From NCBI GenBank assembly GCA_900540895.1, contig UQHV01000014.1:4922-68921 (forward strand): a stretch of DNA of 64,000 nucleotides, written 5' to 3'. A program made the position numbers and the translations under genes. The notes under the pieces were generated by a model. The model saw only the letters and a program-made list of their open reading frames with translations, was not told the origin of the DNA and did not search any database. Below, in pieces: positions 46,209-55,366 of this stretch (positions within the stretch are counted from its first letter, which is position 1; each line of letters opens with the position of its first letter). Source of the DNA: an uncultured Collinsella sp. Its GTDB lineage: Bacteria > Actinomycetota > Coriobacteriia > Coriobacteriales > Coriobacteriaceae.

Positions 46209-46927
46209 TCATCACTCTCTTTGGCAATCGGCTCAGCGGTAGTCGCGGTAGCCACGTCAGCATCAGATTCCGCAGAAGTATCCTTCCCCTGGGCCTTGAC
46301 CGCCACCGACGCCGAACCAACCTGAATATCCCCGCGCGCCCAATCGCCATCGAGCGCACGCGCCACCCAGTGATAGATGGGAATCGTAAAGAAGATCAGT
46401 GCGGCAAAGGGGCCGGCACCAAACAGGAACATCAGCAAAAAGAACAGCAGCCAGCACACGGCCCAATACGGGAACGACTGGAACGGGCCCTTCACCGGAG
46501 TCGAGCCAACCGCACCGCCACTCGTCGCCTGCGCCGTAGCGGCATTGGCGGCCTGTGCACTCCAGCTTGCCGCTTGCGCCGCCTTGGCGGCGGCATCACT
46601 CGCCTGCGTTGCCGCCTCGGTGGCACGTGCCGCCGCCTCATGGGTGCGTGCGCGCTCTGCCGCCTCGGCCTCGCGTTGGCGAGCGCGGTCCTCGTTCTCA
46701 AACTCGATATCGTCCTCAATCTCGTCGCTCGGATTGAGCAACTCGTCCAAGCTCACGCCATAGAGTTTGGCGAGCGAGATCAGGTTCTCGGTATCGGGTG
46801 AGCTCTCCGCGCGCTCCCATTTACTGACCGCCTGGCGCGACAGCCCCAGCTTTCGCGCCAGCCCTTCTTGGCTAAAGCCTTTGCTGCGGCGAAGGTCGGC
46901 GAGCCGCTGCGCAGTTTCTACATTCAT
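46205..46927 (-). CDS. Membrane-bound XRE-family HTH regulator
   Basis: 240 residues. N-terminal helix-turn-helix (GFSQEGLARKLGLSRQAVSKWE at about 17-38), a long alanine-rich, charged coiled-coil-like stretch (80-150), then two hydrophobic helices (WAVCWLLFFLLMFLFG and PFAALIFFTIPIYHW) and a hydrophilic tail. It should bind DNA while tethered to the membrane. ATG 46927 follows AGGAGGAACC; the longer frame upstream is spurious. Confidence 0.82.
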   Translation of the reverse strand: MNVETAQRLADLRRSKGFSQEGLARKLGLSRQAVSKWERAESSPDTENLISLAKLYGVSLDELLNPSDEIEDDIEFENEDRARQREAEAAERARTHEAAARATEAATQASDAAAKAAQAASWSAQAANAATAQATSGGAVGSTPVKGPFQSFPYWAVCWLLFFLLMFLFGAGPFAALIFFTIPIYHWVARALDGDWARGDIQVGSASVAVKAQGKDTSAESDADVATATTAEPIAKESDE

Positions 46928-47118
46928 GGTTCCTCCTATGTGATGCCAGCCGTGCCGCCGGACCGTTTTTGTTCTTAAGGCGCCTTGCACAGTTAAAAAT
47001 CTATCCGCCACCGCCAAAAACATGCCACCTATTCTAGTGAGATTTTTGACAACCGGCGGTTGCGGGTGCATATGAGCTGCGGAAATGTGTCCAAACAAAG
47101 CAATGACCCGTAGCTTGG

Positions 47119-47148
47119 TTGTCCCCGTTGCGGCGTTAACGGTAGTAT
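47119..47148 (+). promoter_or_regulatory. Promoter of the Trm9-like gene
   Basis: TTGTCC (47119-47124), 18-base spacer, TAGTAT (47143-47148). It overlaps the ATG at 47147, which argues against that start codon. Confidence 0.6.
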
Positions 47149-47194
47149 GGTCGTACTGTTAATTGCGCACCGCCAACGGAGGGAGTTCCGCGCC

Positions 47195-48067
47195 GTGAAC
47201 CGCGATTTCGCCTCATCGCTCATCCAGCTCAACAACACGTTCTATCGCGAGCACTCCGCCTCCTTCTCCGATACGCGCCAGGCCCCGTGGCCCGGCTGGG
47301 TGCGCACCATGGACATCGCGCTCGGGCAGCTCGACGTCGCCACGATCGAGCATCCCGTCCGCGTCTTCGATCTTGCCTGCGGCAATATGCGATTCGAGAA
47401 TTTTGCCGCCGGCGGCGCACTTGCCGCCAAGGGCGTCGACGGCGCAAACCCCTCGGCAGATGCCAGCTGCCCGTTTGAGTTCTATGGTGTCGACTCGTGT
47501 CAAGATTTGGCTATCGATGCACATGGCCACGCCCTGCGCATTCCCAACCTGCACTTCCAGGAGCTCGACGTGCTCGACGCCCTCATGAAGCTCAACCCCG
47601 CCGAGACGCCCGACGTGCTTTTCGACGCCCCGCTCGCCGACATCTCGGTCTGCTTTGGCTTTATGCACCACGTGCCGTCGTGCGAGTACCGCGTACGCGT
47701 ACTCGACGCCCTGGTGCGGCAGACGCGCCCGGGCGGCATCATCGCCATCAGCTTTTGGGAGTTTATGAACGACGAGCGCATGGCGCGCAAGGCCGTTCGA
47801 GCCGAAGCCCGCGCCGAGCTCACCCCGCCGTTTGAGGGTTACGATTCCGCACAGTTTGAAGCCGGCGACCACCTCATCGGCTGGCAAAACGACCGCCACG
47901 CCTACCGCTATTGCCATCACTTTGACGATCAGCAGATCACCGACCTGGTGCGCGGCGTCCGTACGTTCTACAAGAGCGGCGAGGTCCCCGTGCGCGAGCT
48001 TGAGCGCTTCCATGCCGACGGTCGTAGCGGCGAGCTCAACCGCTATGTGATTCTCAAGCGCCTGTAG
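47195..48067 (+). CDS. Trm9-like SAM-dependent methyltransferase
   Basis: 290 residues from GTG 47195, which has GGAGGGAG in front. The N-terminus FYREHSASFSDTRQAPWPGW resembles the VYEKIAPHFSxTRxxPWP signature of eukaryotic Trm9/ALKBH8. SAM motif DLACGNMR is at 59-66, ISVCFGFMHHVPS corresponds to the IHH motif, and RYCHHFDDQQITDLV to the RYYH segment near the end. Trm9 methylates the carboxymethyl uridine produced by the Elongator pathway to mcm5U. Given Elp3 nearby and TrmB next door, a tRNA target is likely. A general methyltransferase role remains possible. Confidence 0.7.
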   Translation: MNRDFASSLIQLNNTFYREHSASFSDTRQAPWPGWVRTMDIALGQLDVATIEHPVRVFDLACGNMRFENFAAGGALAAKGVDGANPSADASCPFEFYGVDSCQDLAIDAHGHALRIPNLHFQELDVLDALMKLNPAETPDVLFDAPLADISVCFGFMHHVPSCEYRVRVLDALVRQTRPGGIIAISFWEFMNDERMARKAVRAEARAELTPPFEGYDSAQFEAGDHLIGWQNDRHAYRYCHHFDDQQITDLVRGVRTFYKSGEVPVRELERFHADGRSGELNRYVILKRL

Positions 48068-48184
48068 GCACCGACGACTCGCCGCCGAGCCGCACCACAT
48101 CTTTCGGGCAATCTATGCCCGCCCTTTTCAACCCATTGACGGAACGCGCGGCCATGCGTTTCGCATTTATGACCAAGGAGCCTC

Positions 48185-49024
48185 ATGGGAGCCGTCCACG
48201 TTCGCACGCCTAAGAACTTTGTGCTCGAGGAGCGCCTGGAGCGCTACGCCGATGCGATCGAGACGAACCCCGAGGCTTATGCCGGAGATTGGCGCGAGGC
48301 TTGCGCGCCAGCTGGCAGCAAGCCCTTCGAACACCTTCACCTGGATCTTGGCTGTGGCAAGGGAACCTATCTGGTCGAGCGCGCCCACCGCGAGCCCGAC
48401 ACCCTCTTTATCGGCATGGACCAGGAGCCCATCTGCATCGCCTATGCCGCGCAGAAAATCTGCGAACAGGGGCTATCCAACGCACTCGTCCTGCCCCGAG
48501 GCGCCGCATCGCTGCCACAGCTGTTTGCCGCAGGCGAGCTCGATGCTATCACCATTAACTTTCCCACGCCGCAGCCCAAGGCCAAGTACGCTAAAAAACG
48601 ACTCGTCCATGTCGACCATCTGATGCTCTACCGCCCGCTCTTTTCAGCCGGCGCTACCGTCACGCTGCGCACCGATAGCAAGCCGTTGCGCGATTACGCC
48701 CTGGGACAGTTTGCCGCGGCCGGCTACGATACGCTTTGGGTAAGCGACGACGTCCGCCGCGACCATCCCGAGCACCCCGAGACCGAATATGAATGCCGCA
48801 CGCGCGAGATGGGTGCCGCCGTCTATGGCATTTGCGCCACACCCGGCGCGCAGCCCAGCGATGAACAGCTCGCGGCGGGCCGCGCGCAGGAGCAAAGCCT
48901 TGCCTGCTACCTGCCCGAAAACCTCGATGCGCTCACCTATGTACCTCTGGGCATGGAAGAGGCCGTCGAGAACTTTAGAAACCGCGCCCGCAAAAGCAAG
49001 AAGCGCCTGCCGCAGGAGTCCTAG
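48185..49024 (+). CDS. trmB: tRNA (guanine-N7-)-methyltransferase
   Basis: 279 residues. LHLDLGCGKGTYLVERA (SAM site), FIGMDQEPICIAYAAQK, and INFPTPQPKAKYAKKRLVH near 120-138, the TrmB signature (normally NFSDPWPK-RH-KRRL). Here TPQPK replaces DPWPK, a departure in the conserved loop. It methylates G46 of tRNA. About 40 C-terminal residues form a basic extension ending RKSKKRLPQES. The gene is 117 bases after the Trm9-like gene, preceded by CAAGGAG. Confidence 0.85.
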   Translation: MGAVHVRTPKNFVLEERLERYADAIETNPEAYAGDWREACAPAGSKPFEHLHLDLGCGKGTYLVERAHREPDTLFIGMDQEPICIAYAAQKICEQGLSNALVLPRGAASLPQLFAAGELDAITINFPTPQPKAKYAKKRLVHVDHLMLYRPLFSAGATVTLRTDSKPLRDYALGQFAAAGYDTLWVSDDVRRDHPEHPETEYECRTREMGAAVYGICATPGAQPSDEQLAAGRAQEQSLACYLPENLDALTYVPLGMEEAVENFRNRARKSKKRLPQES

Positions 49025-49089
49025 GGGCTTCTGATGGTCGCGGCGTCGGCAAACAAGTGAAAATAGTCGTCAGCGAACGACCCTCAAAC

Positions 49090-49212
49090 CTAAGTGAGTA
49101 GACTATTTTGCAATAGCCAAGCACAGCCCGCATAGCGAAACATAAAACCGCAGGTAGAACCCTTGCGCAAAAGCGATGTGCTCGCAATATCGCAAAAAGT
49201 CTACTCACTTAG
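49090..49212. repeat. 123-bp inverted-repeat element, copy A
   Basis: Ends CTAAGTGAGTAGACT and AGTCTACTCACTTAG are perfect complements. The interior contains the CGCAGGTAGA core shared with the other two copies. It fills most of the 309-base gap between trmB and the helicase gene. No reading frame. Confidence 0.85.
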
Positions 49213-49333
49213 CTAGCGACTACACTAAACGGCTGGGCAGAACGCCCATTTCCTGCATTTTCTCGCGCGCTGGCACCCCACGCCGCCGCTACGCCATAAT
49301 AGTTGGCGGACAATCGCGAGAGAAAGCAACCAT

Positions 49334-52015
49334 ATGGCACAGACCACGACAGATACCGCCGCCAGCACCGTCTCCGGCGCCGGCGCTGCCAGCTCATTCT
49401 CGGGCGGCACGGGAACCGAAGCCGAGTTTGGCTCGCTCGGCGCGCTCTCCCCCACCTGGTGGGAGCCCGAGGACGGCAGTGAGCCCGAACCATGGCTCAC
49501 GCCCGAGCAAGCCTTCGAACGCTTCTTTGAATGGACAAGCGATCGCGGCATTGAGCTGTGGGATCACCAAGAAGAGGCCCTCATGGACCTGGCTGCCGGC
49601 GATCACGTCATTTTAGGCACACCGACCGGATCGGGTAAATCGCTCGTCGCGCTGGGCATGCTCTTTATGGGCATGGCACAGGGCAAGCGTTGCTATTACA
49701 CGGCCCCTATCAAGGCCTTGGTCAGCGAAAAGTTCTTCGATCTGGTGCAGGTACTCGGCCGCGATAACGTCGGCATGATCACCGGCGATACGCATATCAA
49801 TACCAAGGCGCCCGTCATCTGCTGCACGGCCGAAATCCTTGCCAACGATGCACTGCGCGAGGGCGAGGGCGCCGACGTGGGCTGCGTGGCCATGGACGAG
49901 TTCCACTACTTTGCCGACCCCGACCGCGGCTGGGCCTGGCAGGTGCCGCTGCTCACCCTGCCCCACACGCAGTTTATGCTCATGAGCGCCACGCTCGGCG
50001 ATGTCACCGCCATCGCCGCCTCACTCGAGGAACACACCGGCGCTGCTTGCGACTTGGTTGTCGACGCCCCACGCCCCGTGCCGCTGAGCTACGACTACGT
50101 GACGACCTCGCTCGAGGGCACGGTCGAGCTCGCCATGCGCCGCGGCGAGGCCCCGCTCTATATCGTGCACTTTAGCCAAGATGCCGCCCTTGCGACGGCA
50201 CAGTCACTCGCCAATTTTGGCATCGCCAGCAAGGAGCAGCGCGAGGCCATTAAGGAAGCCGCCAAAGGCACGAGCTTCTCGACGGCCTTTGGCAAGATCC
50301 TCAAGCGCTTGCTTGGCTGCGGCGTCGGCGTGCACCACGCCGGTATGCTGCCGCGCTATCGTCTGCTGGTCGAGCGCTTGGCGCAGCAGGGCCTGCTGCC
50401 TGTCATCTGCGGCACCGATACGCTCGGCGTCGGCATCAACGTACCCATCCACACCGTGGTCCTCACCGCGCTCACCAAGTTCGATGGCTACAAGATGCGT
50501 CGTCTGCGCGCCCGCGAGTTCCATCAGATTGCCGGTCGCGCCGGCCGTTCGGGCTTCGATACCGAGGGCATGGTCATCGCCGAGGCCCCGGAGCACGAGA
50601 TCGAGAACGCCAAGCTCATGGCCAAGGCGGGTGACGACCCCAAGAAGCTCCGCAAGATTAAAAAGAAGAAGGCCCCCGAGGGCTTTGTCACCTGGAACAA
50701 GCAGACCTTTGAGCGTCTGATTGAGACGCAGCCCGAGACGCTCAAGCCGCGCCTGCGCATCACGCACTCCATGGTGATTAGCGTGGTCGAGCAGGGCGGC
50801 GACGCCCGTGCCCGCGTACACGACCTCATCGAGACGAGCCTGCAGACCCCCGAGGAAAAGGCCAAGCTCGAGGTTCGCGCCGATGAAATCTTCGCCACAC
50901 TCATCGATTCCGGCGTCGTCGTTCGCACCGAGGTGCCGCCCGCACCCGACGCCCCGACTGACGCCGCACCAGACATTGACTATGCACTGACGGTCGATCT
51001 GCCCGAGGACTTTGCGCTCGATCAGCCGCTCTCGCCGTTCTTGCTTGCCGCGTTGGAGCTGCTCGATCCCGAGAGCGAGACCTATACCATGGATCTGATC
51101 TCGATGGTCGAGGCAACGCTCGAGGACCCCAAGCAGGTGCTGCGCGCACAGGAGCGCGCTGCGCGCGACCGCGCGATGGCCGAAATGAAGGCTGACGGCG
51201 TCGAGTATGAGGAGCGCTTGGAGCGCATTCAAGACGTCACGTACGAAAAGCCGCTCGAGGATTTGCTCGACGCCGCCTTTGACAAGTACTGCCAGGAAGT
51301 GCCCTGGGCAAACGACTATCAGCTCTCTCCCAAGAGCGTCCTGCGCGACATGTTGGAGAGCGCGAGCGACTTTAAGGGCTATATCCAAAAGCTCGGCATC
51401 GCCCGCTCCGAGGGCATTCTGCTGCGCTACCTAGCCGAGGCCTACCGTTCACTCGACCGCACCGTGCCCATCGAGAAGCGCGACGAGCGCCTGCGCGACA
51501 TTATCTCGTGGCTGGGCTTTGTGGTGCGCTCGGTGGACTCGAGCCTGGTGGACGAGTGGGAGAACGCCGGCAACCCGGCAGCCCTCGACGCCGCGCCGCC
51601 GCAGGGCATCGACGAGGTCGTGGCGGACCGCCGCGGCTGCACGCTGTTGGTGCGCAACGCGCTCTTCCGCCGCGTGACCCTTGCCGCTCGCGAGCACGTT
51701 CGCGACCTGGGCGAGCTCGACGACGACTGGGGCATGAGCGAGATCCGCTGGCAAAAAGCACTCGACGCTTACCACGAGCAGCACGAGGAAATCCTCACCG
51801 ACGGAGATGCCCGCAGCGCCGCGATGTTTTCCATTGACGAGTCCGACGAGAAGACCGCGCACGTATGGCACGTGCACCAGATCTTTGCCGACGAGGATGG
51901 CGACCACGACTTTGGCATCATGGGCGATGTCGATCTGGACGCCACGCAAGACGGCGGCGAGGTCATCTTCAAAAACTACCGCGTCGGCTTTATCGAGGAC
52001 CTGCTCGAGGACTAG
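49334..52015 (+). CDS. Ski2-like DEAD/DEAH-box helicase (DUF3516 C-terminus)
   Basis: 893 residues. Motif I TPTGSGKS near 96-103, DEFH near 192, MSATLGD near 220, GTDTLGVGINVP and HQIAGRAGRSGFD in the second lobe. A charged region (KKLRKIKKKKAPEG) follows, then a long C-terminal domain characteristic of the actinobacterial DUF3516 helicases. It may be an RNA helicase related to Ski2/Mtr4. The N-terminal 50 residues are low-complexity (Ala, Ser, Gly, Thr). Closed by a strong terminator; monocistronic. Confidence 0.88.
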   Translation: MAQTTTDTAASTVSGAGAASSFSGGTGTEAEFGSLGALSPTWWEPEDGSEPEPWLTPEQAFERFFEWTSDRGIELWDHQEEALMDLAAGDHVILGTPTGSGKSLVALGMLFMGMAQGKRCYYTAPIKALVSEKFFDLVQVLGRDNVGMITGDTHINTKAPVICCTAEILANDALREGEGADVGCVAMDEFHYFADPDRGWAWQVPLLTLPHTQFMLMSATLGDVTAIAASLEEHTGAACDLVVDAPRPVPLSYDYVTTSLEGTVELAMRRGEAPLYIVHFSQDAALATAQSLANFGIASKEQREAIKEAAKGTSFSTAFGKILKRLLGCGVGVHHAGMLPRYRLLVERLAQQGLLPVICGTDTLGVGINVPIHTVVLTALTKFDGYKMRRLRAREFHQIAGRAGRSGFDTEGMVIAEAPEHEIENAKLMAKAGDDPKKLRKIKKKKAPEGFVTWNKQTFERLIETQPETLKPRLRITHSMVISVVEQGGDARARVHDLIETSLQTPEEKAKLEVRADEIFATLIDSGVVVRTEVPPAPDAPTDAAPDIDYALTVDLPEDFALDQPLSPFLLAALELLDPESETYTMDLISMVEATLEDPKQVLRAQERAARDRAMAEMKADGVEYEERLERIQDVTYEKPLEDLLDAAFDKYCQEVPWANDYQLSPKSVLRDMLESASDFKGYIQKLGIARSEGILLRYLAEAYRSLDRTVPIEKRDERLRDIISWLGFVVRSVDSSLVDEWENAGNPAALDAAPPQGIDEVVADRRGCTLLVRNALFRRVTLAAREHVRDLGELDDDWGMSEIRWQKALDAYHEQHEEILTDGDARSAAMFSIDESDEKTAHVWHVHQIFADEDGDHDFGIMGDVDLDATQDGGEVIFKNYRVGFIEDLLED

Positions 52016-52039
52016 CCGAACATACTGGAACGAAACGAA

Positions 52040-52078
52040 GCGGGGTCGCTGGCAACATCGCCAGCGGCCCCGCTTTTT
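52040..52078 (+). terminator. Intrinsic terminator after the Ski2-like helicase
   Basis: 14-bp stem with one G-U (52040-52053 with 52060-52073), 6-base loop, TTTTT tail. Confidence 0.9.
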
Positions 52079-52095
52079 GCGCGATACGCTATCCC

Positions 52096-53853
52096 CTACT
52101 CGGTATCCTCGACCTCATACGAATCCGCCTCGGCTGGCTCATCGTTTGTCTCTGTCGCAGCCCCGCGCGCCTCGTCAAACGCGGCCTTCATGGTCTTGTT
52201 GCCCCACGTGAGCTTGCGAATGGTAAGATCGTCGGCCTTCTTGTTGGCTAGGCGCAGATTGTTCTCGGAGGACAGCAACGCCTCCTTGGTTTTCTGCAGA
52301 TGGCTAATCGTCTTGTCGATCCCATCAATCGCCGTTTGGAACTTGCGGCTCGCGATCTCGTAGTTGCGACCGAAATCATTCTTGAACTTTTCCATCTTGG
52401 CTTCGAAGTTCGTGACGTCGATATTCTGCTGTTTGTACTCCGCCAGTTCCTGCTTATAGCGCAGCGAACCCATGGCGGCGTTGCGAAGAAGCGTGATCAT
52501 GGGAATAAAGAACTGTGGGCGAATCACGTACATCTTCTCGTAGCGATAGCTCACGTCCACGATGCCGGCGTTGTAAAGCTCGCTCTCGGGTTCGAGCAAC
52601 GTGCAGAGCACCGCGTACTCGCAGCCCTTTTGGCGGCGATCGTGGTCGAGTTTCTTAAAGAAGTCCTCGTTCTTGTGCTTGGTCGCGGTCTCATCGTTCT
52701 CGTTTTTCATCTCGAACATAATCGAAATGACCTCGTTACCGCTTGCGTCGCACTCGCGGAAGATAAAGTCGCCCTTGGTGCCCTCGGACGCATCGTTATC
52801 CTTCTCGAAGTACGCGTTGGGAAACGCCGTCATGCGCAGGCGATTGAACTCGGTCTCGCAGTGCTGCTCGAGCGACTCGCCCACCATCTTGGTGGACAGG
52901 CGTACCTTCATGTCCTTAAGACGCTCAATCTCTTCGTCCTTGTAGCGAATCAGGTCATCGCTCGCGCGCTTGGCCTGCGCGAGCTCGAGCTCATGCGCCG
53001 CCTTGACCTGTTCCTCGCGAGAATCGCGCACCGCCAGCTCGCTCGTCAGCTTGGCACGTGCCTCATCGCGCTCTCGTTCCGCCGCGGCGACCGCCTTCGA
53101 CAGCTCCATTTTTGCAGAAAGTTCTTGCTCACGAAGCTGTGCACGAAGGCCCTCGGCCTCGCGCTCGGACTGAGTCTTAGCATTCGAGAACTTCTCACGC
53201 ACTTCTGTCTGGTAATCGGAAAGCTTACGATTCGCTTCGTTTTGCGCAGCCTCGAGCTTACGCTGCGCCTCGGCCGCAGCAGTTGCGAGTGCCATTTCTT
53301 GAGCCTTATCTGCGGCGGCAAGCTTTGCCTGCAACTCCGCAATCTGAGCATCGCGCGCGGCGAGGTCATTTTGAGTCGCATTGCGTACCGCGGCTTCGGC
53401 AAGCTTTGCTTCGTCATCTTTGCGCCCAAGCTGCGCACGCAGGCTATCGATCTCGCGCTGCAGCTCGGCATTCTCCTTTTGAGCATCGGCACGGGCCTCA
53501 ACCGCCGCGCGCTGGCTTGCACTCTCGCGCTCTGCGGCAGCGCCCTCAAGCTTGGCACGCAGCTCGGCAAGCTCGGCATCGCGCTTGGCGACTTCTTGTG
53601 CCAGCTGCTGAGCTGCAGCGTTCTTCTGCTCGACAAGCTGAGCGTTGCGCTGAGACTCTGCCTTTTGCAAGGCAGCCGTCGAACGCGAGCGCTCAAGCTC
53701 CAGCGCCTGCTCGCCCTCGCGCTGGACTGCCTTCACACGCTCGTCCAGGTCGCGCGAAAACTCGGCATCGCGTACTTGCTTGACGATATCCGCATAGCCG
53801 GACGCATCGACCTTAAAAACTTCGCCGCAATGCGGGCACTTAATCTCGTTCAT
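52096..53853 (-). CDS. DUF2130 protein: zinc ribbon, coiled coil, nuclease-like C-terminus
   Basis: 585 residues. An N-terminal half zinc ribbon (CPHCGEVF) is followed by about 300 residues of Ala/Glu/Lys/Arg-rich coiled coil (35-330). The conserved DUF2130 domain has GDFIFRE and [10 protein letters not shown], which together look like the D...ExK core of PD-(D/E)XK nucleases, followed by [19 protein letters not shown]. The C-terminus is acidic. Role unknown; possibly DNA processing. Monocistronic, on the opposite strand to its neighbour helicase. Confidence 0.75.
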   Translation of the reverse strand: MNEIKCPHCGEVFKVDASGYADIVKQVRDAEFSRDLDERVKAVQREGEQALELERSRSTAALQKAESQRNAQLVEQKNAAAQQLAQEVAKRDAELAELRAKLEGAAAERESASQRAAVEARADAQKENAELQREIDSLRAQLGRKDDEAKLAEAAVRNATQNDLAARDAQIAELQAKLAAADKAQEMALATAAAEAQRKLEAAQNEANRKLSDYQTEVREKFSNAKTQSEREAEGLRAQLREQELSAKMELSKAVAAAERERDEARAKLTSELAVRDSREEQVKAAHELELAQAKRASDDLIRYKDEEIERLKDMKVRLSTKMVGESLEQHCETEFNRLRMTAFPNAYFEKDNDASEGTKGDFIFRECDASGNEVISIMFEMKNENDETATKHKNEDFFKKLDHDRRQKGCEYAVLCTLLEPESELYNAGIVDVSYRYEKMYVIRPQFFIPMITLLRNAAMGSLRYKQELAEYKQQNIDVTNFEAKMEKFKNDFGRNYEIASRKFQTAIDGIDKTISHLQKTKEALLSSENNLRLANKKADDLTIRKLTWGNKTMKAAFDEARGAATETNDEPAEADSYEVEDTE

Positions 53854-53911
53854 AGCAGCTCCTCGATGGACGCAAATTTCGACCGCCTACACTCTACCGC
53901 GCCGCACGGAC

Positions 53912-53946
53912 AAAAAAGGCGCCGCTGCCATAATGGCAACGGCGCC
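53912..53946 (-). terminator. Terminator after the phosphoesterase operon
   Basis: 13-bp stem (53918-53930 with 53934-53946, one G-U pair in RNA); read on the minus strand it ends in TTTTTT. It overlaps the neighbouring palindrome by six bases. Confidence 0.8.
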
Positions 53947-53993
53947 AGAGCCACCACAAAGGTGCCTGTCCCCTTTGTGGTGGCTCTGGCGCC
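53941..53993. repeat. 22-bp perfect palindrome with a CCTGTCCCC loop
   Basis: Arms 53941-53962 and 53972-53993 begin GGCGCCAGAGCC and end CACAAAGG; loop of nine bases. It lies directly after the phosphoesterase stop codon. Confidence 0.8.
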
Positions 53994-54539
53994 CTATAAC
54001 CCAAAGAAGCTAAGAATCTGATCACGGCTTACGGGCTTGTACTCGTTGGCATCGAGACCGACATCGTAGCGAAAGATAGGGCGCTCGCGATCGCGGTTGC
54101 GCACGTTGGTGCGGTCTCCCCTGCTGTGGATATGCCCGTGCAGCATGACGGCGCCACGCGCCTTGCCGTTCCAGCTGAGCATGGGGTAGTGGCTCATAAC
54201 CAGACGATGGCCCTTGGCATAGCCGGGAGCAATCTCCAGGTAATCGCGCACGTCTTCCCAAATCCGCGGTACGTCGGAATCTTCCCAGTCGCCGTCATGG
54301 TTACCGCGGATGAGCGTCACGTTCTGGCATTCGATACGCTCGCGCAGGCGCACCGCCTCCGCCAGGGGCAAACGATAGGTAAAGTCACCCAGAATATAGA
54401 GGCGGTCGTCCGCAGCCACGCACTCATTGATGGCATCGATGACCTTGCGGTTCATCTCCTCGACCGAGCCAAACGGCCGGTCCATGTCGTGCAAGATATT
54501 CGTATCGCCCAGGTGCAAGTCGGCGGTAAACCACATCAT
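53994..54539 (-). CDS. Metallophosphoesterase
   Basis: 181 residues. Calcineurin-type metal ligands in order: FTADLHLGDTNI, YILGDFTYR, LIRGNHDGDW, MSHYPMLSWNG and MLHGHIHSRGDR. Similar small enzymes act on phosphodiesters or nucleotides; substrate unknown. ATG 54539 (first of two adjacent ATGs) has GAGGACA in front and is preferred to 54554. Third gene of a HIRAN / small protein / phosphoesterase set. Confidence 0.85.
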   Translation of the reverse strand: MMWFTADLHLGDTNILHDMDRPFGSVEEMNRKVIDAINECVAADDRLYILGDFTYRLPLAEAVRLRERIECQNVTLIRGNHDGDWEDSDVPRIWEDVRDYLEIAPGYAKGHRLVMSHYPMLSWNGKARGAVMLHGHIHSRGDRTNVRNRDRERPIFRYDVGLDANEYKPVSRDQILSFFGL

Positions 54540-54605
54540 CGTCTGTGTCCTCATTTCGCAACGTGTTCAACTCGTGCTAAGTATACAGACGCAGCGATGC
54601 GGCGG

Positions 54606-54785
54606 TTATCCAAAGAGCCCGCCGAACAGTCCGCGGCGGCGTTTGTCTTGCTTTTTCGAAGCGTCACTCTGAGTTTTCTTGTCCTGCCGTTTCTTACGAT
54701 CCTGCTCCAACTCATCGTCGTCGAGTAGCAGATCCCACTCAAACGGATCGTCTGTCAGATCGAACTGGTCGTCGTCATCAAACAT
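54606..54785 (-). CDS. Small bipolar-charge protein, 59 aa
   Basis: Acidic first half (FDDDDQFDLTDDPFEWDLLL), strongly basic second half (RKKRQDKKTQ, KKQDKRRR) and a glycine-phenylalanine end (GLFGGLFG). No membrane helix. ATG 54785 is preceded by GGAGGC. It sits 18 bases after the HIRAN gene and 66 bases before the phosphoesterase. Family not recognised. Confidence 0.55.
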   Translation of the reverse strand: MFDDDDQFDLTDDPFEWDLLLDDDELEQDRKKRQDKKTQSDASKKQDKRRRGLFGGLFG

Positions 54786-54803
54786 GGCCGCCTCCATTGC
54801 CGA

Positions 54804-55130
54804 CTAGCGGGCATCCACCACATAGAGGCCAACGCGCACCTGGTGCCACGGGCTGCGCTCGGGGGCAACCTGTTGCACGCGGGCCTCAAATACGTCCTCG
54901 TGGCCGTAATACATCATCAAGGACAGCGGGCCGACCTCGTTTCCCGGAACGTAGCCAAGTTTGGTCTTGCCATAGTAGATCGCAACTGCCTCGGGGTCAT
55001 GGGGATTATCGCGCTCGGCACACAGCGTCAGCTTATCGCCCGCTTTAAGATCGCCCAGGACCAAGGCGCCATCGGCATACTGAAATCCTGCAATGTGAAA
55101 TGACAGAAGAACACGTGAAGGCTCGTACAT
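54804..55130 (-). CDS. Stand-alone HIRAN-domain protein
   Basis: 108 residues that are almost wholly one HIRAN domain: FHIAGFQYADGALVLGDLKAG, LTLCAERDNPHDPEAVAIYY and KLGYVPGNEV. HIRAN domains bind 3' ends of single-stranded DNA in repair helicases; here it is not fused to an enzyme. First gene of a three-gene minus-strand set. Ribosome binding site GGAGCTGC just before the ATG. Confidence 0.82.
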   Translation of the reverse strand: MYEPSRVLLSFHIAGFQYADGALVLGDLKAGDKLTLCAERDNPHDPEAVAIYYGKTKLGYVPGNEVGPLSLMMYYGHEDVFEARVQQVAPERSPWHQVRVGLYVVDAR

Positions 55131-55366
55131 AGCAGCTCCTCTAACGGCCGGATAAACCGGTGTGTAACCTTATTGAGAAGTCTACGGTCCCGCGCGGACA
55201 CAAATACATCCTGTCTGCGTCCTTCAATCGTTTGCCTCAACGCTTGCGCGACAGAACGCTTGCAGATAAGATAGGAACACGGATGGCACCCGTTGCCGCG
55301 GGTCTTGCCAACTCCGATACACGTTTTCATCGTGAGAAGTGGCCGTCTTCGCTTACGCGGGGGCGG

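Noticed and set aside
45306..46325. Plus-strand frame opposite the DUF4097 gene
   Set aside because: Antisense shadow; the minus-strand gene has repeats, a membrane helix and coupling to the HTH gene.
47147..47194. ATG start for the Trm9-like gene
   Set aside because: It overlaps the -10 hexamer; GTG 47195 has the ribosome binding site and the family-like N-terminus.
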